A DNA stretch of 64,000 nt from Ectobacillus sp. JY-23 (GCF_023022965.1 NZ_CP095462.1:3204001-3268000); one strand, 5' to 3'. Shown: positions 36,823 through 46,254, numbered from the stretch's first letter. The notes: generated from the sequence alone by a model not told the origin. Made by a program: numbers and translations.

Positions 36823-37025
36823 TCCAACTTGGCCTTTCCATTATATTGATGCAGCTTTTGATAGCATTTGATAAAGATCTCCTGTGTTAAATCCTCTGCA
36901 AGATCCCGATTTTGTGTGTATGAATACACCAATTCCAGTAAGGCTTGTCCATATAAATCCATTGCCTGACTAATAATAGTTTCATAGTTATCGGACATGT
37001 GTATATCTATTATAATTTCCTCCAT
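36816..37025 (-). pseudogene. N-terminal fragment of an ECF sigma factor
   Basis: 69 codons with sigma region 2 content: LVYSYTQNRDLAEDLTQEIFIKCYQKLHQYNGKAKLES, then a stop. In intact ECF factors this is followed by a Trp-containing region and region 4, which are absent. The break lies exactly where the FtsW-type fragment begins in another frame. B. cereus-type genomes keep an ECF sigma, anti-sigma and FtsW-like operon, so an internal deletion is likely. Confidence 0.8.
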
Positions 37026-37056
37026 TTTTAAGCCCCTTTCTATATACTTAGACGAT

Positions 37057-37194
37057 TCACAAGGGTAATTGGTTTCTTTGAGGCGACAGAAATTTCCTAT
37101 CTTTTGGCTTTGTTAAAGTTCGTTGTACGGGCGTTTGCTGTTCACGAGTGGTCAGGTAGTAAGCCTGCACGCCCTTTTCACTCCCGTCAACAAG
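37057..37194 (-). other. Open minus-strand frame with hairpin, unassigned
   Basis: 45 codons read LVDGSEKGVQAYYLTTREQQ, then TPVQRTLTKPKDRKFLSPQ, then a stop, with no ATG and no ribosome binding site. The same DNA forms a hairpin (GGGCGT at 37129 and ACGCCC at 37168, with CAGG/CCTG inside). I have a vague memory of similar peptides in Bacillus annotations but cannot confirm it. The rest of 37026-37372 shows nothing recognisable. Confidence 0.35.
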
Positions 37195-37372
37195 TGTAAA
37201 TGATCAACATTATGCTTTAACACAGCCTATCTTTTACATGAGATGTATCTTATTTTCCAAGCAACATCAAATTTTGAACGCAGTATCATATTATCATCAA
37301 AGCTTTTCCATATACTATTCAGTTCATCTATGATACTTTACAAGTAGAAAAACACTGCAGAAGGAGACTTGT

Positions 37373-38257
37373 ATGGATACAATTACGCACACATTATTTG
37401 GTCTCGGTCTGTATGGGACGATCCGTAAGGACCATATGACTAAACACGAAAAACGCGCCTATTTGTTTACTGCAATTGGCGCAAGTCAAATTCCAGACAT
37501 TGATGTCATTTCTCAGCTTTGGGATACACAGGGGCTGTATCAAATGTGGCATCGCGGCATTACGCATTCCGTTTTTCTCATGCCGCTTTGGGCACTGCTG
37601 TTTTATGCGCTTAGCATTCTTTTATTTCGTGTCAAAAGTCAGCGTCTCTTTTGGTTAGCTTTACTCGCTGTATTCATTCATAGCACCAGCGATTTATTTA
37701 ATGCTTGGGGGACTGGCTATTTTGAACCATTTTCTCAGGTGCGTGTGACGTTTGGGACAATTCCAATTGTGGACGTTGTGTTCTGGGGAATTTTGCTGAT
37801 TGCCTATCTCATTGCGAGAAAAAGAAAGAATGCCGCGCCTGTTATTTACCGCTGGGCATTTGCTGGTATAGCTTTTCATGTGCTTGTACAGTCTGCACAA
37901 GGGTATATCCTGTATGAAAAGTATACTGAACGTTACGAGCAGGTAGCTTTGTCTGCTAGCTTTATACCTTGGCACTATACAGTGATTGGAAAAAATGGAG
38001 CGAATGTAGATCTAATTGATGATAGCTTACTAAGTGCGTCACATGTGCAAGCTACGCTCATTTCTAAAGAAGATGCAGATTTAAACAGGCTGTTCCGAAC
38101 TGTACCAGAAGCAAAAACATTATACGAATGGGCGCCGTTTGTTGTTATTGTGGATGACGAACGTCAATTGGGTATTTATGATCCCCGATTTTATCGAAAC
38201 GGTCAATCGTTTTTGTTTGAGTATATGGAGAAGAACGGAAAAGTTAAGAAACAATAG
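37373..38257 (+). CDS. yfhP: YfhP-like membrane-bound metal-dependent hydrolase
   Basis: A 294-residue integral membrane protein of the YdjM/YfhP (DUF457) family. The N-terminal MDTITHTLFGLGLYG, with the family's conserved His, GASQIPDIDVIS and MWHRGITHSVF carry the putative metal-binding Asp and His residues. About five hydrophobic segments follow. B. subtilis YfhP regulates the yfhQ-fabL genes. That role is not testable here. RBS AAGGAGA precedes ATG 37373. Confidence 0.85.
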   Translation: MDTITHTLFGLGLYGTIRKDHMTKHEKRAYLFTAIGASQIPDIDVISQLWDTQGLYQMWHRGITHSVFLMPLWALLFYALSILLFRVKSQRLFWLALLAVFIHSTSDLFNAWGTGYFEPFSQVRVTFGTIPIVDVVFWGILLIAYLIARKRKNAAPVIYRWAFAGIAFHVLVQSAQGYILYEKYTERYEQVALSASFIPWHYTVIGKNGANVDLIDDSLLSASHVQATLISKEDADLNRLFRTVPEAKTLYEWAPFVVIVDDERQLGIYDPRFYRNGQSFLFEYMEKNGKVKKQ

Positions 38258-38266
38258 GTTCAGCCC

Positions 38267-38307
38267 CACAGGTAAAGGCTCCACAAGCAGTGGAGCCTTT
38301 ACCTGTG
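38267..38307. terminator. Perfect 18-bp palindrome terminator
   Basis: CACAGGTAAAGGCTCCAC (38267-38284) and GTGGAGCCTTTACCTGTG (38290-38307) pair perfectly around AAGCA. The inner half resembles the hairpin after the subtilase gene. It can stop yfhP on plus and the remnant on minus. Confidence 0.75.
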
Positions 38308-38318
38308 TTGATAGAACG

Positions 38319-38396
38319 TCAATATGTCGCATTAAGAAGTGTTGGATTTTGTAGGCCATAGTTTTTTCAATAAATTATGAAATAATTCATATCCAC
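38319..38396 (-). pseudogene. Dockerin fragment of a lost second protease
   Basis: Reading minus from 38396, VDMNYFIIY-stop-KNYGLQNPTLLNATY-stop aligns with VDMNDFVFIEKNYTLQNPTLSNAP at the end of the intact subtilase. DNA identity is also visible (GTTGGATTTTGTA, TCAATAAAT, ATTCATATC). Only the last 24 or so residues remain, with one nonsense codon. Confidence 0.82.
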
Positions 38397-38401
38397 GTAG
38401 A

Positions 38402-38590
38402 TTAACGATTTTGAACAGGCTTGGTTAAGCAGATACAATCATAATCTGATGGACTCAATTCATTGGCGGTATCGTTAGATGAGATTACAAGAGTCTGATT
38501 ATCAGATACACCAAGGGAAAGCTCGTTTGCATATGTTATCGGTCCTGTGCCTGCCGCCTCTAGAGTCAATGTTCCGCAAAGCGTAGCTGA
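38402..38590 (-). pseudogene. 3' remnant of an exported-protein gene
   Basis: An uninterrupted minus-strand stretch of about 60 codons (CGTLTLEAAG, ITYANELSLGVSDNQTLVIS, ELSPSDYDCICLTKP, then stop) lacks a start codon and ribosome binding site. Composition resembles a beta-rich secreted protein. It directly abuts the dockerin fragment. I do not recognise the family. Confidence 0.35.
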
Positions 38591-38807
38591 TAGTTTCTAA
38601 GATGTCAATTATAACACTCATTTTTTCTGAATATACTTAATAATCAACGTTATGAAATTATAACTACATTTAGCCAAATGTTAATATGGTTATTGACTTT
38701 TAAAGTAATTTATAAGAATGTTGTCTCTTCATACCTACAAAAGGAAATACCTTCTCGATGAAGAAGATATATATTCGGTAAAGAATACCGAAGTGGGGGG
38801 AAGGAGC

Positions 38808-40736
38808 ATGAAGAATAATTCCGCAAGAAGCTGGAAAAAAGCAGCATGTACCACTATACTCTCTGTATTGTCTATCACGTTTACCGGTTTGCCAAATGTG
38901 TCCGCAGAAGGCTACGGAGTAAAGTCCGCTTTAAAAGAGAATATATATGCAGCGGAAGCTAGAATGTTTTCGGTAAGCGGCAAGGGAGATGTGGTTCAAT
39001 ACAGAAATGCCGAGCGCAGAGGATTCACCTTCAGTCCATACGAGCCTACTGGTTTGTATGCTAAACCGAATGAAGTAATTACCATCAATGTATCGGGTAC
39101 ACAAAGCATTCAGGCCTATATCGGAACGTTTTCTTACGATGCTTCATGGCGAGAGGATTCTAAGATTAAATCCTTTACTTTAACTCCAGGCACAAATACG
39201 ATTCAATCGTCTACAGGAGGCATGATTTACTTTTATAATAAACAAACTGGTGGCACCATCCAGACATCGATCACCTCAGGTGGAACGCCTACTCCGTACT
39301 TTATACTAGGAACGCATACCAAGCAGGATTTGATTAATATGCTAAATCAATATCCGAACGCACATGCGGTTGAGTTGAAAGGGGAGCGCGTGTTGATTAC
39401 GGCAAGTCCCGCACGCGTGAGCAAATATTTGCTTGGCTCCAATACAGATCCAGCCCAGCTGTTGCAGAAGCTAGATGAAGCTATCCGGGTGCAGGACAAG
39501 CTTTCTGGGTTATCGGAAGCGCAGGTGGATAAGCACTATATTCATTATGTGGAGGATAATCATTCGTTGGATTACTATATGTACGCCTTCACCAGTCGAA
39601 CTGCGTATGTGGAAAACGCCATTCAACATGTGTTGGATCTCACGAAATTTACGACAGACGGCTGGGGGCCTTGGCATGAGACAGGGCATATGCGACAGCA
39701 AGAGCCATGGAAGTTCTACAATATGGGTGAGGTACAGGTGAATATTTATAGCTTGGCGGTGCAAAAAGCATTCGGTCAGCCCTCTCGTCTTGAAAGAGAA
39801 GGAGTGTATACAAAAGCCTTCCAATATTTCGAACAGTCTACGAGAAACTATGATGAAATAAGTGATTTATTTGTCAAAGTTGTAATGCTGTGGCAATTGC
39901 ATTTGGCATATGGAGAAGGATTTTATCCGGCACTTCATCAACTGTATAGAGACATGCCGTCCGCTGAGCTACCGCAAACTGATGAAGCGAAAAAGCAGTT
40001 GTTTATGATTACAGCTTCCAAGGCCGCTAAGCAAAATCTAATTCCGTTTTTTGAAAAATGGGGACTCCGTCCAAGTAGCGACACAATCCAAAAGGTGCAA
40101 GCGTTAGGGTACCCAAGCTTGACAGCGGAAATTTGGAAAAGCACAGATTCCAATCCGATTAAAGTTGTTGATACAACAGCCCCTACGGCTCCTTCCCAAT
40201 TGCAGGCAAGTTCCGTTACGGATCAAAGTGTCACATTGACATGGACAAAATCCACAGATAATGTTGCTGTTACAGAATATGTAATTTCACAAGGAAACGT
40301 GGAGGTGGGGAGAGTTAGCGGATCGATGAACAGCTTTACCAAGACAGCCTTGCAACCCAACACATCTTACACATATACAGTAAAAGCAGTAGATGGCGCA
40401 GGGAATATTTCAAGTTTAAGCAATACAGTAAGCGTCATCACAAAAGGTACTAGCAGCAGCGCCGAGCCATGGGATCCGGCAAAAGTATATGTGCAGGGAA
40501 TGAGAGTACAATATAATGGGATGGAATATGAAGCACTATGGTGGACGCAAGGTATTACACCGGACACATTGAACGGGTGGAAACTAGTAAGCTCAGGTAT
40601 GTTAACAGAATGGAATGCGGCTATGGCATATACAGGTGGTAATGTTGTGTTGTATCAAGGTGTGAAATATAAAGCGAAATGGTGGACGAAAGGCGAGATT
40701 CCGGGGCAGGCCGCCGTGTGGGAGCGGATAGAATAG
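38808..40736 (+). CDS. Secreted M60-like (enhancin) metallopeptidase with FN3 and chitin-binding modules
   Basis: A 642-residue exported protein. Signal peptide ends near VSAEG. The M60/enhancin-type domain has the zinc motif HETGH (residues 290-294, in GPWHETGHMRQQ) after a lectin-like beta domain with PNEVITINVSG. An FN3 domain (about 455-545, APTAPSQLQASSVTDQSVTLTW) follows. Two chitin-binding type 3 (CBM5/12) repeats, PWDPAKVYVQGMRVQYNG and EWNAAMAYTGGNVVLYQG, end the protein. M60 enzymes cleave O-glycosylated glycoproteins such as mucins, and chitin-binding modules suggest peritrophic matrix or fungal surfaces. The start is ATG 38808 after GGGGGAAGGAGC. Confidence 0.9.
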   Translation: MKNNSARSWKKAACTTILSVLSITFTGLPNVSAEGYGVKSALKENIYAAEARMFSVSGKGDVVQYRNAERRGFTFSPYEPTGLYAKPNEVITINVSGTQSIQAYIGTFSYDASWREDSKIKSFTLTPGTNTIQSSTGGMIYFYNKQTGGTIQTSITSGGTPTPYFILGTHTKQDLINMLNQYPNAHAVELKGERVLITASPARVSKYLLGSNTDPAQLLQKLDEAIRVQDKLSGLSEAQVDKHYIHYVEDNHSLDYYMYAFTSRTAYVENAIQHVLDLTKFTTDGWGPWHETGHMRQQEPWKFYNMGEVQVNIYSLAVQKAFGQPSRLEREGVYTKAFQYFEQSTRNYDEISDLFVKVVMLWQLHLAYGEGFYPALHQLYRDMPSAELPQTDEAKKQLFMITASKAAKQNLIPFFEKWGLRPSSDTIQKVQALGYPSLTAEIWKSTDSNPIKVVDTTAPTAPSQLQASSVTDQSVTLTWTKSTDNVAVTEYVISQGNVEVGRVSGSMNSFTKTALQPNTSYTYTVKAVDGAGNISSLSNTVSVITKGTSSSAEPWDPAKVYVQGMRVQYNGMEYEALWWTQGITPDTLNGWKLVSSGMLTEWNAAMAYTGGNVVLYQGVKYKAKWWTKGEIPGQAAVWERIE

Positions 40737-40842
40737 AAGAATATAAAAAGAACTAATCTAGTTTCCTATCTAGTATGAGAGAGTTTGTTATAAGAATTTG
40801 ATAAGGATCACTTATTTCCAAAATCTTTAATGAGGGATCGTG

Positions 40843-41160
40843 ATGAGCGATAAATTAACGTTATTTAAGGTGAAATATAGAAATGGACAAACCTGCGAGA
40901 AGGTGGAGGTCGTAACGATCATCATTGATGGTGTGTTTCAGCAAGTGTTCAATCAAACTCTTGCGGATTCACAAAACCACAGTTCATATGAAGAAGTGCT
41001 GCGAGACGCCATTATGCTCGGAACAAATGAACTTGTCAAAGCGTTGAAGCGAATGTTCGGGGAGGGTTGCCTGTATAGGGTGACTCTTTTTATTTGTCAT
41101 CTTACGATGGTTAGGTGGAAAAATTTTAAATTTACTCCATATATAGTTTATAAAAAATAA
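40843..41160 (+). CDS. Hypothetical protein
   Basis: A 105-residue frame that starts ATG 40843, right after GTG 40840, with a weak GAGGG before it. The first 60 residues (MSDKLTLFKVKYRNGQTCE and DSQNHSSYEEVLRDAIMLG) look like real, mixed alpha/beta sequence. The last 35 are hydrophobic-aromatic and less convincing. No family recognised. It could be truncated by a frameshift near 41060. Confidence 0.45.
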   Translation: MSDKLTLFKVKYRNGQTCEKVEVVTIIIDGVFQQVFNQTLADSQNHSSYEEVLRDAIMLGTNELVKALKRMFGEGCLYRVTLFICHLTMVRWKNFKFTPYIVYKK

Positions 41161-41272
41161 TTTATGACCCCCCTAAAATTAAAGCATCATACGAATTAAT
41201 ATAGTGACGAATTGTATAGGAACTGTCTAAAATTATATTTTTCTATACAAGGTAGTAGAAAGGGAGAGACCG

Positions 41273-41491
41273 TTGAAGGAATTTACGATTTGCTATACGT
41301 TGGAAAATGATATTAAAACAGAGAAAATTATAACAGGTCATGAGGTTAATAGAAGAGAAATTATGAAGAGAATATTGTACCGAATAAGGAACCAGGAATG
41401 GTTTGTTGTGAAGAATGGTGAGGGCACACAGAAAATTGATGTGCGTGTGGTGCGTTATATACGTGTTGTAGATGAAAAAATACTTGCTTAA
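41273..41491 (+). CDS. Small hypothetical protein upstream of the PBP gene
   Basis: A basic 72-residue frame (MKEFTICYTLENDIKTEKI onward). TTG 41273 follows GGGAGAG. No motif or signal is seen. It ends 47 bases before the PBP start and may share its transcript. Unknown function. Confidence 0.5.
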   Translation: MKEFTICYTLENDIKTEKIITGHEVNRREIMKRILYRIRNQEWFVVKNGEGTQKIDVRVVRYIRVVDEKILA

Positions 41492-41538
41492 GAGATTGCA
41501 GTTTCAATCTGTAAGGAGTTATACATAGGAGAGAAAGT

Positions 41539-43761
41539 ATGACGGAATTATATCGTTCTCGAACAGAACGAAATCAAAAGGACAACAATACAAAGACTGC
41601 TTATCGGTCTCGTGAGGAGAGAAAGCAGGCTAGGAAAAAAACATCAGATAGTAAAAAGCCCATTGATAAAAAGTCTCCACTTAAATGGATTTTGTTGATT
41701 TGCTTGTTGCTGGGGGTGGGCTCTATAGGCGCGGGTATAGCCGTTTTCTTCTCATTCATTAAAGAGGCCCCGCCTATTGATGCAGCAAAACTGAAAGATC
41801 CGTTGTCAACCAAGTTTTACGATAAGGATGGTAATTTTATTTACGAATACGGTAAAGAAAGGCGCACGAAAATAACATATGAACAAGTTCCAAAGATATT
41901 GGAGGACGCATTTATTGCGACAGAGGATGCCCGCTTTTATCAACATCATGGTGTGGACGTAAAGCGCACAATGAAAGCGATTTTTGAAAATGTGACGGGA
42001 GACTTCGGGGCGCAGGGAGGAAGTACCATTACCCAGCAAGTTATTAAAAACTCGTTTTTAACGTCCGAAAAAACCTTAAAGCGTAAAGTTCAGGAGTGGT
42101 ACTTGGCGTATCAGCTGGAAAAGAAATATACAAAGCATGAAATTCTGACTATATATCTAAACAAAATCAATCTTGGAAACCGTTCTTACGGGGTGGCCGC
42201 GGCAGCCAAAAGCTACTATGGAATCGAAGTTGAGAATTTAGAAAAATTGACACTTTCTCAGGCCGCCATGCTGGCGGGTCTCTCACAAAGTCCGAACAAT
42301 TATGATCCTTCAAAGCAGGAAAACAAAGAGGCAGCAAAACAGCGCCGTGACCTCGTGTTATTATTGATGCAAAGACATGGATATATCACGGAGAAGCAGA
42401 TGAAGAAAGCGAGGCAGGTTGCTGTAACGGAGGGTATCGTTCCTAAAGCCAGCCAGCAAGGCATGCCGTACGAAGCGTTTTTAGATGCGGCTACAAATGA
42501 AGTTGAGGTGGTATTGAAGGATATAGATATCAGTACTGATGGATTGCAAATCTATACGACTTTAGATCCAAAAGCACAGACATATGCAGAGAACATATTG
42601 GATTCCTCAAATGTTGTACATTATCCGAATGAACGCTTCCAAGCGGCGTTCGCATTCATTGATTCAAAAACAAGCGAGGTACGTGCGATAGGGAGTGGAC
42701 GTGGGGAATACAAAGCAACATTTCGAGGAAACAATTTCGCGATTCAGCTTAAACGTCAGCCTGGTTCAACGTTTAAGCCTATTTTCGATTATGGCCCGGC
42801 TATTGAACATTTGAAGTGGTCCACATATCATCAGCTTGTTGATGAGCCCTATCAATATTCGAACGGGGAACCAATTCACAATGCTTATACAGCGTATAAA
42901 GGCACTATATCTATAAGAGATGCGTTAGTAGAGTCCCGTAACATTCCTGCTTTAAAGACATTACAGGCCGTTGGTCTCAATAAATCAAAAGAATTTGCAC
43001 AATCACTCGGTCTAACATTTGCTAATAACCAAGTATATGAGTCTTACGCAATTGGGAGTAATGAAGTGTCCCCATTAGAAATGGCAGGAGCGTACGGCGC
43101 ATTCGCTAACGAGGGAGTATACACTAAGCCCCATTTTGTTACGAAAGTCGTGCTGCAAAATGGCAAGGAGAAGAGCTTTAAGTCAGAGGCTAAGCGGGTT
43201 ATGCATGACTATACAGCTTATATGATTACTGATATGATGCGTGGTGTCGTCAATGCTTCAAATGGAACGGGATTAGCTGCGAATGTGCCTGGTTTAGATG
43301 TAGCTGGGAAAACAGGAACCACTAACTTTGATGAGAAGACAAGTAGCAAATTTGGTTATCCATCTGAGGCTACGAATGACAGTTGGTTTACAGGCTATAC
43401 ACCGCAGTATACAATGGCTGTGTGGACGGGATATGTCGCGAATGGAGAAAATAATTATCAGCTCGGGGATACGACCAAAATTTCGCATGTCATTTTTAAA
43501 GCAATGATGCAAACCTTTGGGACAGACACGACTAGATTCGAACAACCAAGCAGCGTATACAACATGAATAACGAGTTATATATTAAAGGTGAACAGCCAG
43601 ACAATGTACCGCCTGTTGCACCACCGCCTCCTGCTCCAGCAGCAGTTGCTCCTCCTGCTCCACCTCAACCACAAACGCATGGAATACAGGGAAATGGTCA
43701 CAGAAAAGGGGATGGCGGACAGAAAGCAAAGAAGGGAAAAGGCAAGAACAAGCACGGATAA
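41539..43761 (+). CDS. Class A penicillin-binding protein (PBP1A type)
   Basis: A 740-residue bifunctional peptidoglycan synthase. A basic cytosolic tail, one transmembrane helix (about 49-72), then a GT51 domain with the catalytic Glu129 in ATEDARFYQHHG and GGSTITQQVIKN. The transpeptidase domain has PGSTFKP (Ser410-x-x-Lys413), SRN (466-468) and KTG (591-593), all intact. It ends in a Pro/Ala and Lys/Gly-rich tail of about 60 residues. The start is ATG 41539 after GGAGAG. Specific paralogue (PonA, PbpF and others) not assigned. Confidence 0.92.
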   Translation: MTELYRSRTERNQKDNNTKTAYRSREERKQARKKTSDSKKPIDKKSPLKWILLICLLLGVGSIGAGIAVFFSFIKEAPPIDAAKLKDPLSTKFYDKDGNFIYEYGKERRTKITYEQVPKILEDAFIATEDARFYQHHGVDVKRTMKAIFENVTGDFGAQGGSTITQQVIKNSFLTSEKTLKRKVQEWYLAYQLEKKYTKHEILTIYLNKINLGNRSYGVAAAAKSYYGIEVENLEKLTLSQAAMLAGLSQSPNNYDPSKQENKEAAKQRRDLVLLLMQRHGYITEKQMKKARQVAVTEGIVPKASQQGMPYEAFLDAATNEVEVVLKDIDISTDGLQIYTTLDPKAQTYAENILDSSNVVHYPNERFQAAFAFIDSKTSEVRAIGSGRGEYKATFRGNNFAIQLKRQPGSTFKPIFDYGPAIEHLKWSTYHQLVDEPYQYSNGEPIHNAYTAYKGTISIRDALVESRNIPALKTLQAVGLNKSKEFAQSLGLTFANNQVYESYAIGSNEVSPLEMAGAYGAFANEGVYTKPHFVTKVVLQNGKEKSFKSEAKRVMHDYTAYMITDMMRGVVNASNGTGLAANVPGLDVAGKTGTTNFDEKTSSKFGYPSEATNDSWFTGYTPQYTMAVWTGYVANGENNYQLGDTTKISHVIFKAMMQTFGTDTTRFEQPSSVYNMNNELYIKGEQPDNVPPVAPPPPAPAAVAPPAPPQPQTHGIQGNGHRKGDGGQKAKKGKGKNKHG

Positions 43762-44016
43762 AATAGGCAAGGATGAAACTCTATCATGGAGTGTATATGG
43801 ATGATTATGTACCAGAAATGATTAGAGTTATGACGTATCTGTAAGAAAAGGAATATAATAGTACACTTTTTATATAATTGATATAAAAGGTAGAATATAC
43901 AAATGCCTACTTTTGTTTAGCTATTGCCTAAGTTAATATGTAGATTTATGTTAAATAGCACTTCTACTATAGCCTCGAATATAATATGGTAATACGAGTT
44001 AAGGAAGTGATATTAT

Positions 44017-44454
44017 ATGTCACGTTTTTTAGATGCTAGAACATCTAGTAATATAACTACTTTTCGAACTATAACGAATGAATTTTTTGAAGCGAACACA
44101 CCTACGTTAGCCGGACAAGTTGGTTTAAATATTGATCCATCTACATCAGGTATTATTCGTGTCCAATTGAACGGGATGATAGGAATTAACATCCCAGTTA
44201 ATATTCCTGAATTTGTTAGTGTTACGCTTACTGTAGTAAGAGGAGGTTCTTTGGGTTCACCAGTTATTTTTAGATCACAAGAGCAGTACCAGATCATCGA
44301 AACTGGATACCATACTGTCTCCTTTTCTACTGCGGATTATAATGTGCCTCCTCCAGGAAACGGTGTATTGGCTTACACTTTGTTTGTAACGGTCTCTGAG
44401 AATGTAGCTAGGGTTGGTCCTGAAAACCTAAATGCGAGTGCCTATACAGATTAA
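44017..44454 (+). CDS. Exosporium/spore surface protein-like, unassigned
   Basis: A 145-residue protein without a signal peptide, very rich in Thr, Ser, Asn and Val, predicted beta. It starts MSRFLDARTSSNITTF and ends RVGPENLNASAYTD. I associate this pattern with small proteins labelled exosporium protein C in Bacillus genomes, but only from memory. A well-placed AAGGAAG precedes ATG 44017. Other possible: a phage or capsule decoration protein. Confidence 0.55.
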   Translation: MSRFLDARTSSNITTFRTITNEFFEANTPTLAGQVGLNIDPSTSGIIRVQLNGMIGINIPVNIPEFVSVTLTVVRGGSLGSPVIFRSQEQYQIIETGYHTVSFSTADYNVPPPGNGVLAYTLFVTVSENVARVGPENLNASAYTD

Positions 44455-44729
44455 ATTTCAGCACTGTAAAGCTATGATTAATAAAGTGAACCACAGTACC
44501 CGTGATATAGATATTTTGAGCACTGCTAACTCATATGGCAGTGCTTTTATAATGGAGATGTTTCAAATGAACGATATGGCAGGAGAAGTTCTGCTTAAAT
44601 AGGTTATAAAAGTTTTACGTCTAGCATGTGCAATTTTAATCCAGTGTTTAAAAAGTGTATATGATAGTTCATGCTTCGGAAAAGTAAGTACAAGCATAAT
44701 ACATAGCTACATGAATAAGGAGGTTTTAT

Positions 44730-45740
44730 ATGAAACGTATCATTAAAAGAATGACGCTGGGGGTTATAAGCATTGTATTGATTATTGTTGGAGTTTTTAT
44801 CTTTTCTCCTCGACCAATAACATGGATTGTAAAGCAATCATTCGTTGGAGGCAATGAGGTTGCGGCTGCAGATTTTGATGAGGCAAAACAAAAGACGACT
44901 ATGGAGGCAGATATTAATTATGGCCCTAAGTTTCCAAACAGCACACTCGATATTATTCATTATAAGGGTGACAAACAAAATATACCGACCATCTTCTGGA
45001 TTCATGGCGGGGCGTTTGTTGGAGGCGATAAGGCAGATGTTTTAAAGTACGCCACTTATATCGCAAGTAATGGCTTTAATGTGGTAAATATTAATTATGG
45101 ACTGGCTCCTAATGTATCGTATCCTGTGCCGCTTCAACAGATTGATCAAGCGTATCGATTCATTAAAAAGAATGCTAAACAATATGGCCTGGATATAAGC
45201 AATATTTACGTTGCTGGAGATTCAGCAGGGGCGCAATTGGCCGCGCAATTTACTAGTATCCAAATGAATGAAGGGTTTTCTGATAGTGCAAAAATAGGAA
45301 GAAGTATTCCACCTGAGACGATTCGTGGCGTCATTTTGCTATGTGGTCCCTATGATTTACAAGAAGTCGCGACGATGTCTCCTAGTGCGTTTAAGCGTTT
45401 TCTGTTTAAGCGAATCGGCTGGTCCTACTTCGGAAAATACAATTGGGAAGGTAAACAAGCAACGCTAGAAGCCTCGCTGTTAAAAAATGTTCCTAAGGCA
45501 TTTGTGCCAACCTTTATCACAGATGGAAATACAGCTTCCTTTGAAGCACAAGGAAAACGATTTGCCAAACTTTTAGAAAAACGTACTACAGTTACACAGG
45601 TTTTCTATGATACATCTAAAGGTACATATGGTCACGAATATCAATTTCAGATGAATTTAGATGCTGCACAAAATACTTTTAAGGAATTACTGAAATTTTT
45701 AGAAGAAACAAAGAGCAGCGCTGCAACGAAACAATCTTAG
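44730..45740 (+). CDS. Membrane-anchored alpha/beta hydrolase of the HSL type
   Basis: A 336-residue esterase with an N-terminal transmembrane or signal segment (LGVISIVLIIVGVFIFSP). The oxyanion HGG is in WIHGGAFVGG, the nucleophile in AGDSAGAQLAAQ, and the His in YGHEYQF near the C-terminus. It belongs to the hormone-sensitive lipase/acetyl-esterase group. RBS AAGGAGG precedes ATG 44730. Substrate unknown. Confidence 0.85.
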   Translation: MKRIIKRMTLGVISIVLIIVGVFIFSPRPITWIVKQSFVGGNEVAAADFDEAKQKTTMEADINYGPKFPNSTLDIIHYKGDKQNIPTIFWIHGGAFVGGDKADVLKYATYIASNGFNVVNINYGLAPNVSYPVPLQQIDQAYRFIKKNAKQYGLDISNIYVAGDSAGAQLAAQFTSIQMNEGFSDSAKIGRSIPPETIRGVILLCGPYDLQEVATMSPSAFKRFLFKRIGWSYFGKYNWEGKQATLEASLLKNVPKAFVPTFITDGNTASFEAQGKRFAKLLEKRTTVTQVFYDTSKGTYGHEYQFQMNLDAAQNTFKELLKFLEETKSSAATKQS

Positions 45741-46035
45741 GTTGTAAAAAAGAATAGTCCTAGGAATCGTGATTTGTCGGTGGTTTTCTTTTGTTAATTT
45801 TAATATGGATGTATATGATAATATCTTCAAGCAATGAGTTAGCTGTATGAGATGGAGATCACGGAGATGACTCAGGTATGTATGTGGGAGTATTTCATCC
45901 TTCTCGTCATCCATTCGTCATCGGAACCTATCTTTTGCAGGTCTTGGCATAGGTTCTTCAATTTTATATTACCTACCCTATTTCTAAGTCTTTGTGAAAG
46001 ATCTATTGTTAAGAGAGCGCCTCGCTAGGGCAATG

Positions 46036-46072
46036 AAAGAAGATTGCAGTTGATAGAGAAATCTTCTTTTTG
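46036..46072 (+). terminator. Terminator upstream of the mannanase gene
   Basis: AAAGAAGATT and AATCTTCTTT form a stem followed by TTTGTTTG. Confidence 0.65.
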
Positions 46073-46239
46073 TTTGTGAAAAATCTGCTTCTTCATATAT
46101 TACCGAGCATTACTTACTGAGAAAGAAAGAGTGATAAAACTATTTATATAATAGCTAATTAGGCTGAAAATTCAAAAAATAATACTATAAAAACAAAAAC
46201 GAGACCAATTTTTTTTGCTTCAAACCTAAGTACAATTAA

Positions 46240-46254
46240 TGTAAAGCGTTTTCA
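46240..46254 (+). promoter_or_regulatory. cre-like site, probable CcpA control of the mannanase
   Basis: TGTAAAGCGTTTTCA contains AAAGCGTTTTCA, the 3' 12 bases of the B. subtilis cre consensus TGAAAGCGTTTTCA, with the outer bases altered. It lies immediately before the AGGAGG of the GH26 gene, where a CcpA roadblock could act. Not tested. Confidence 0.55.
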
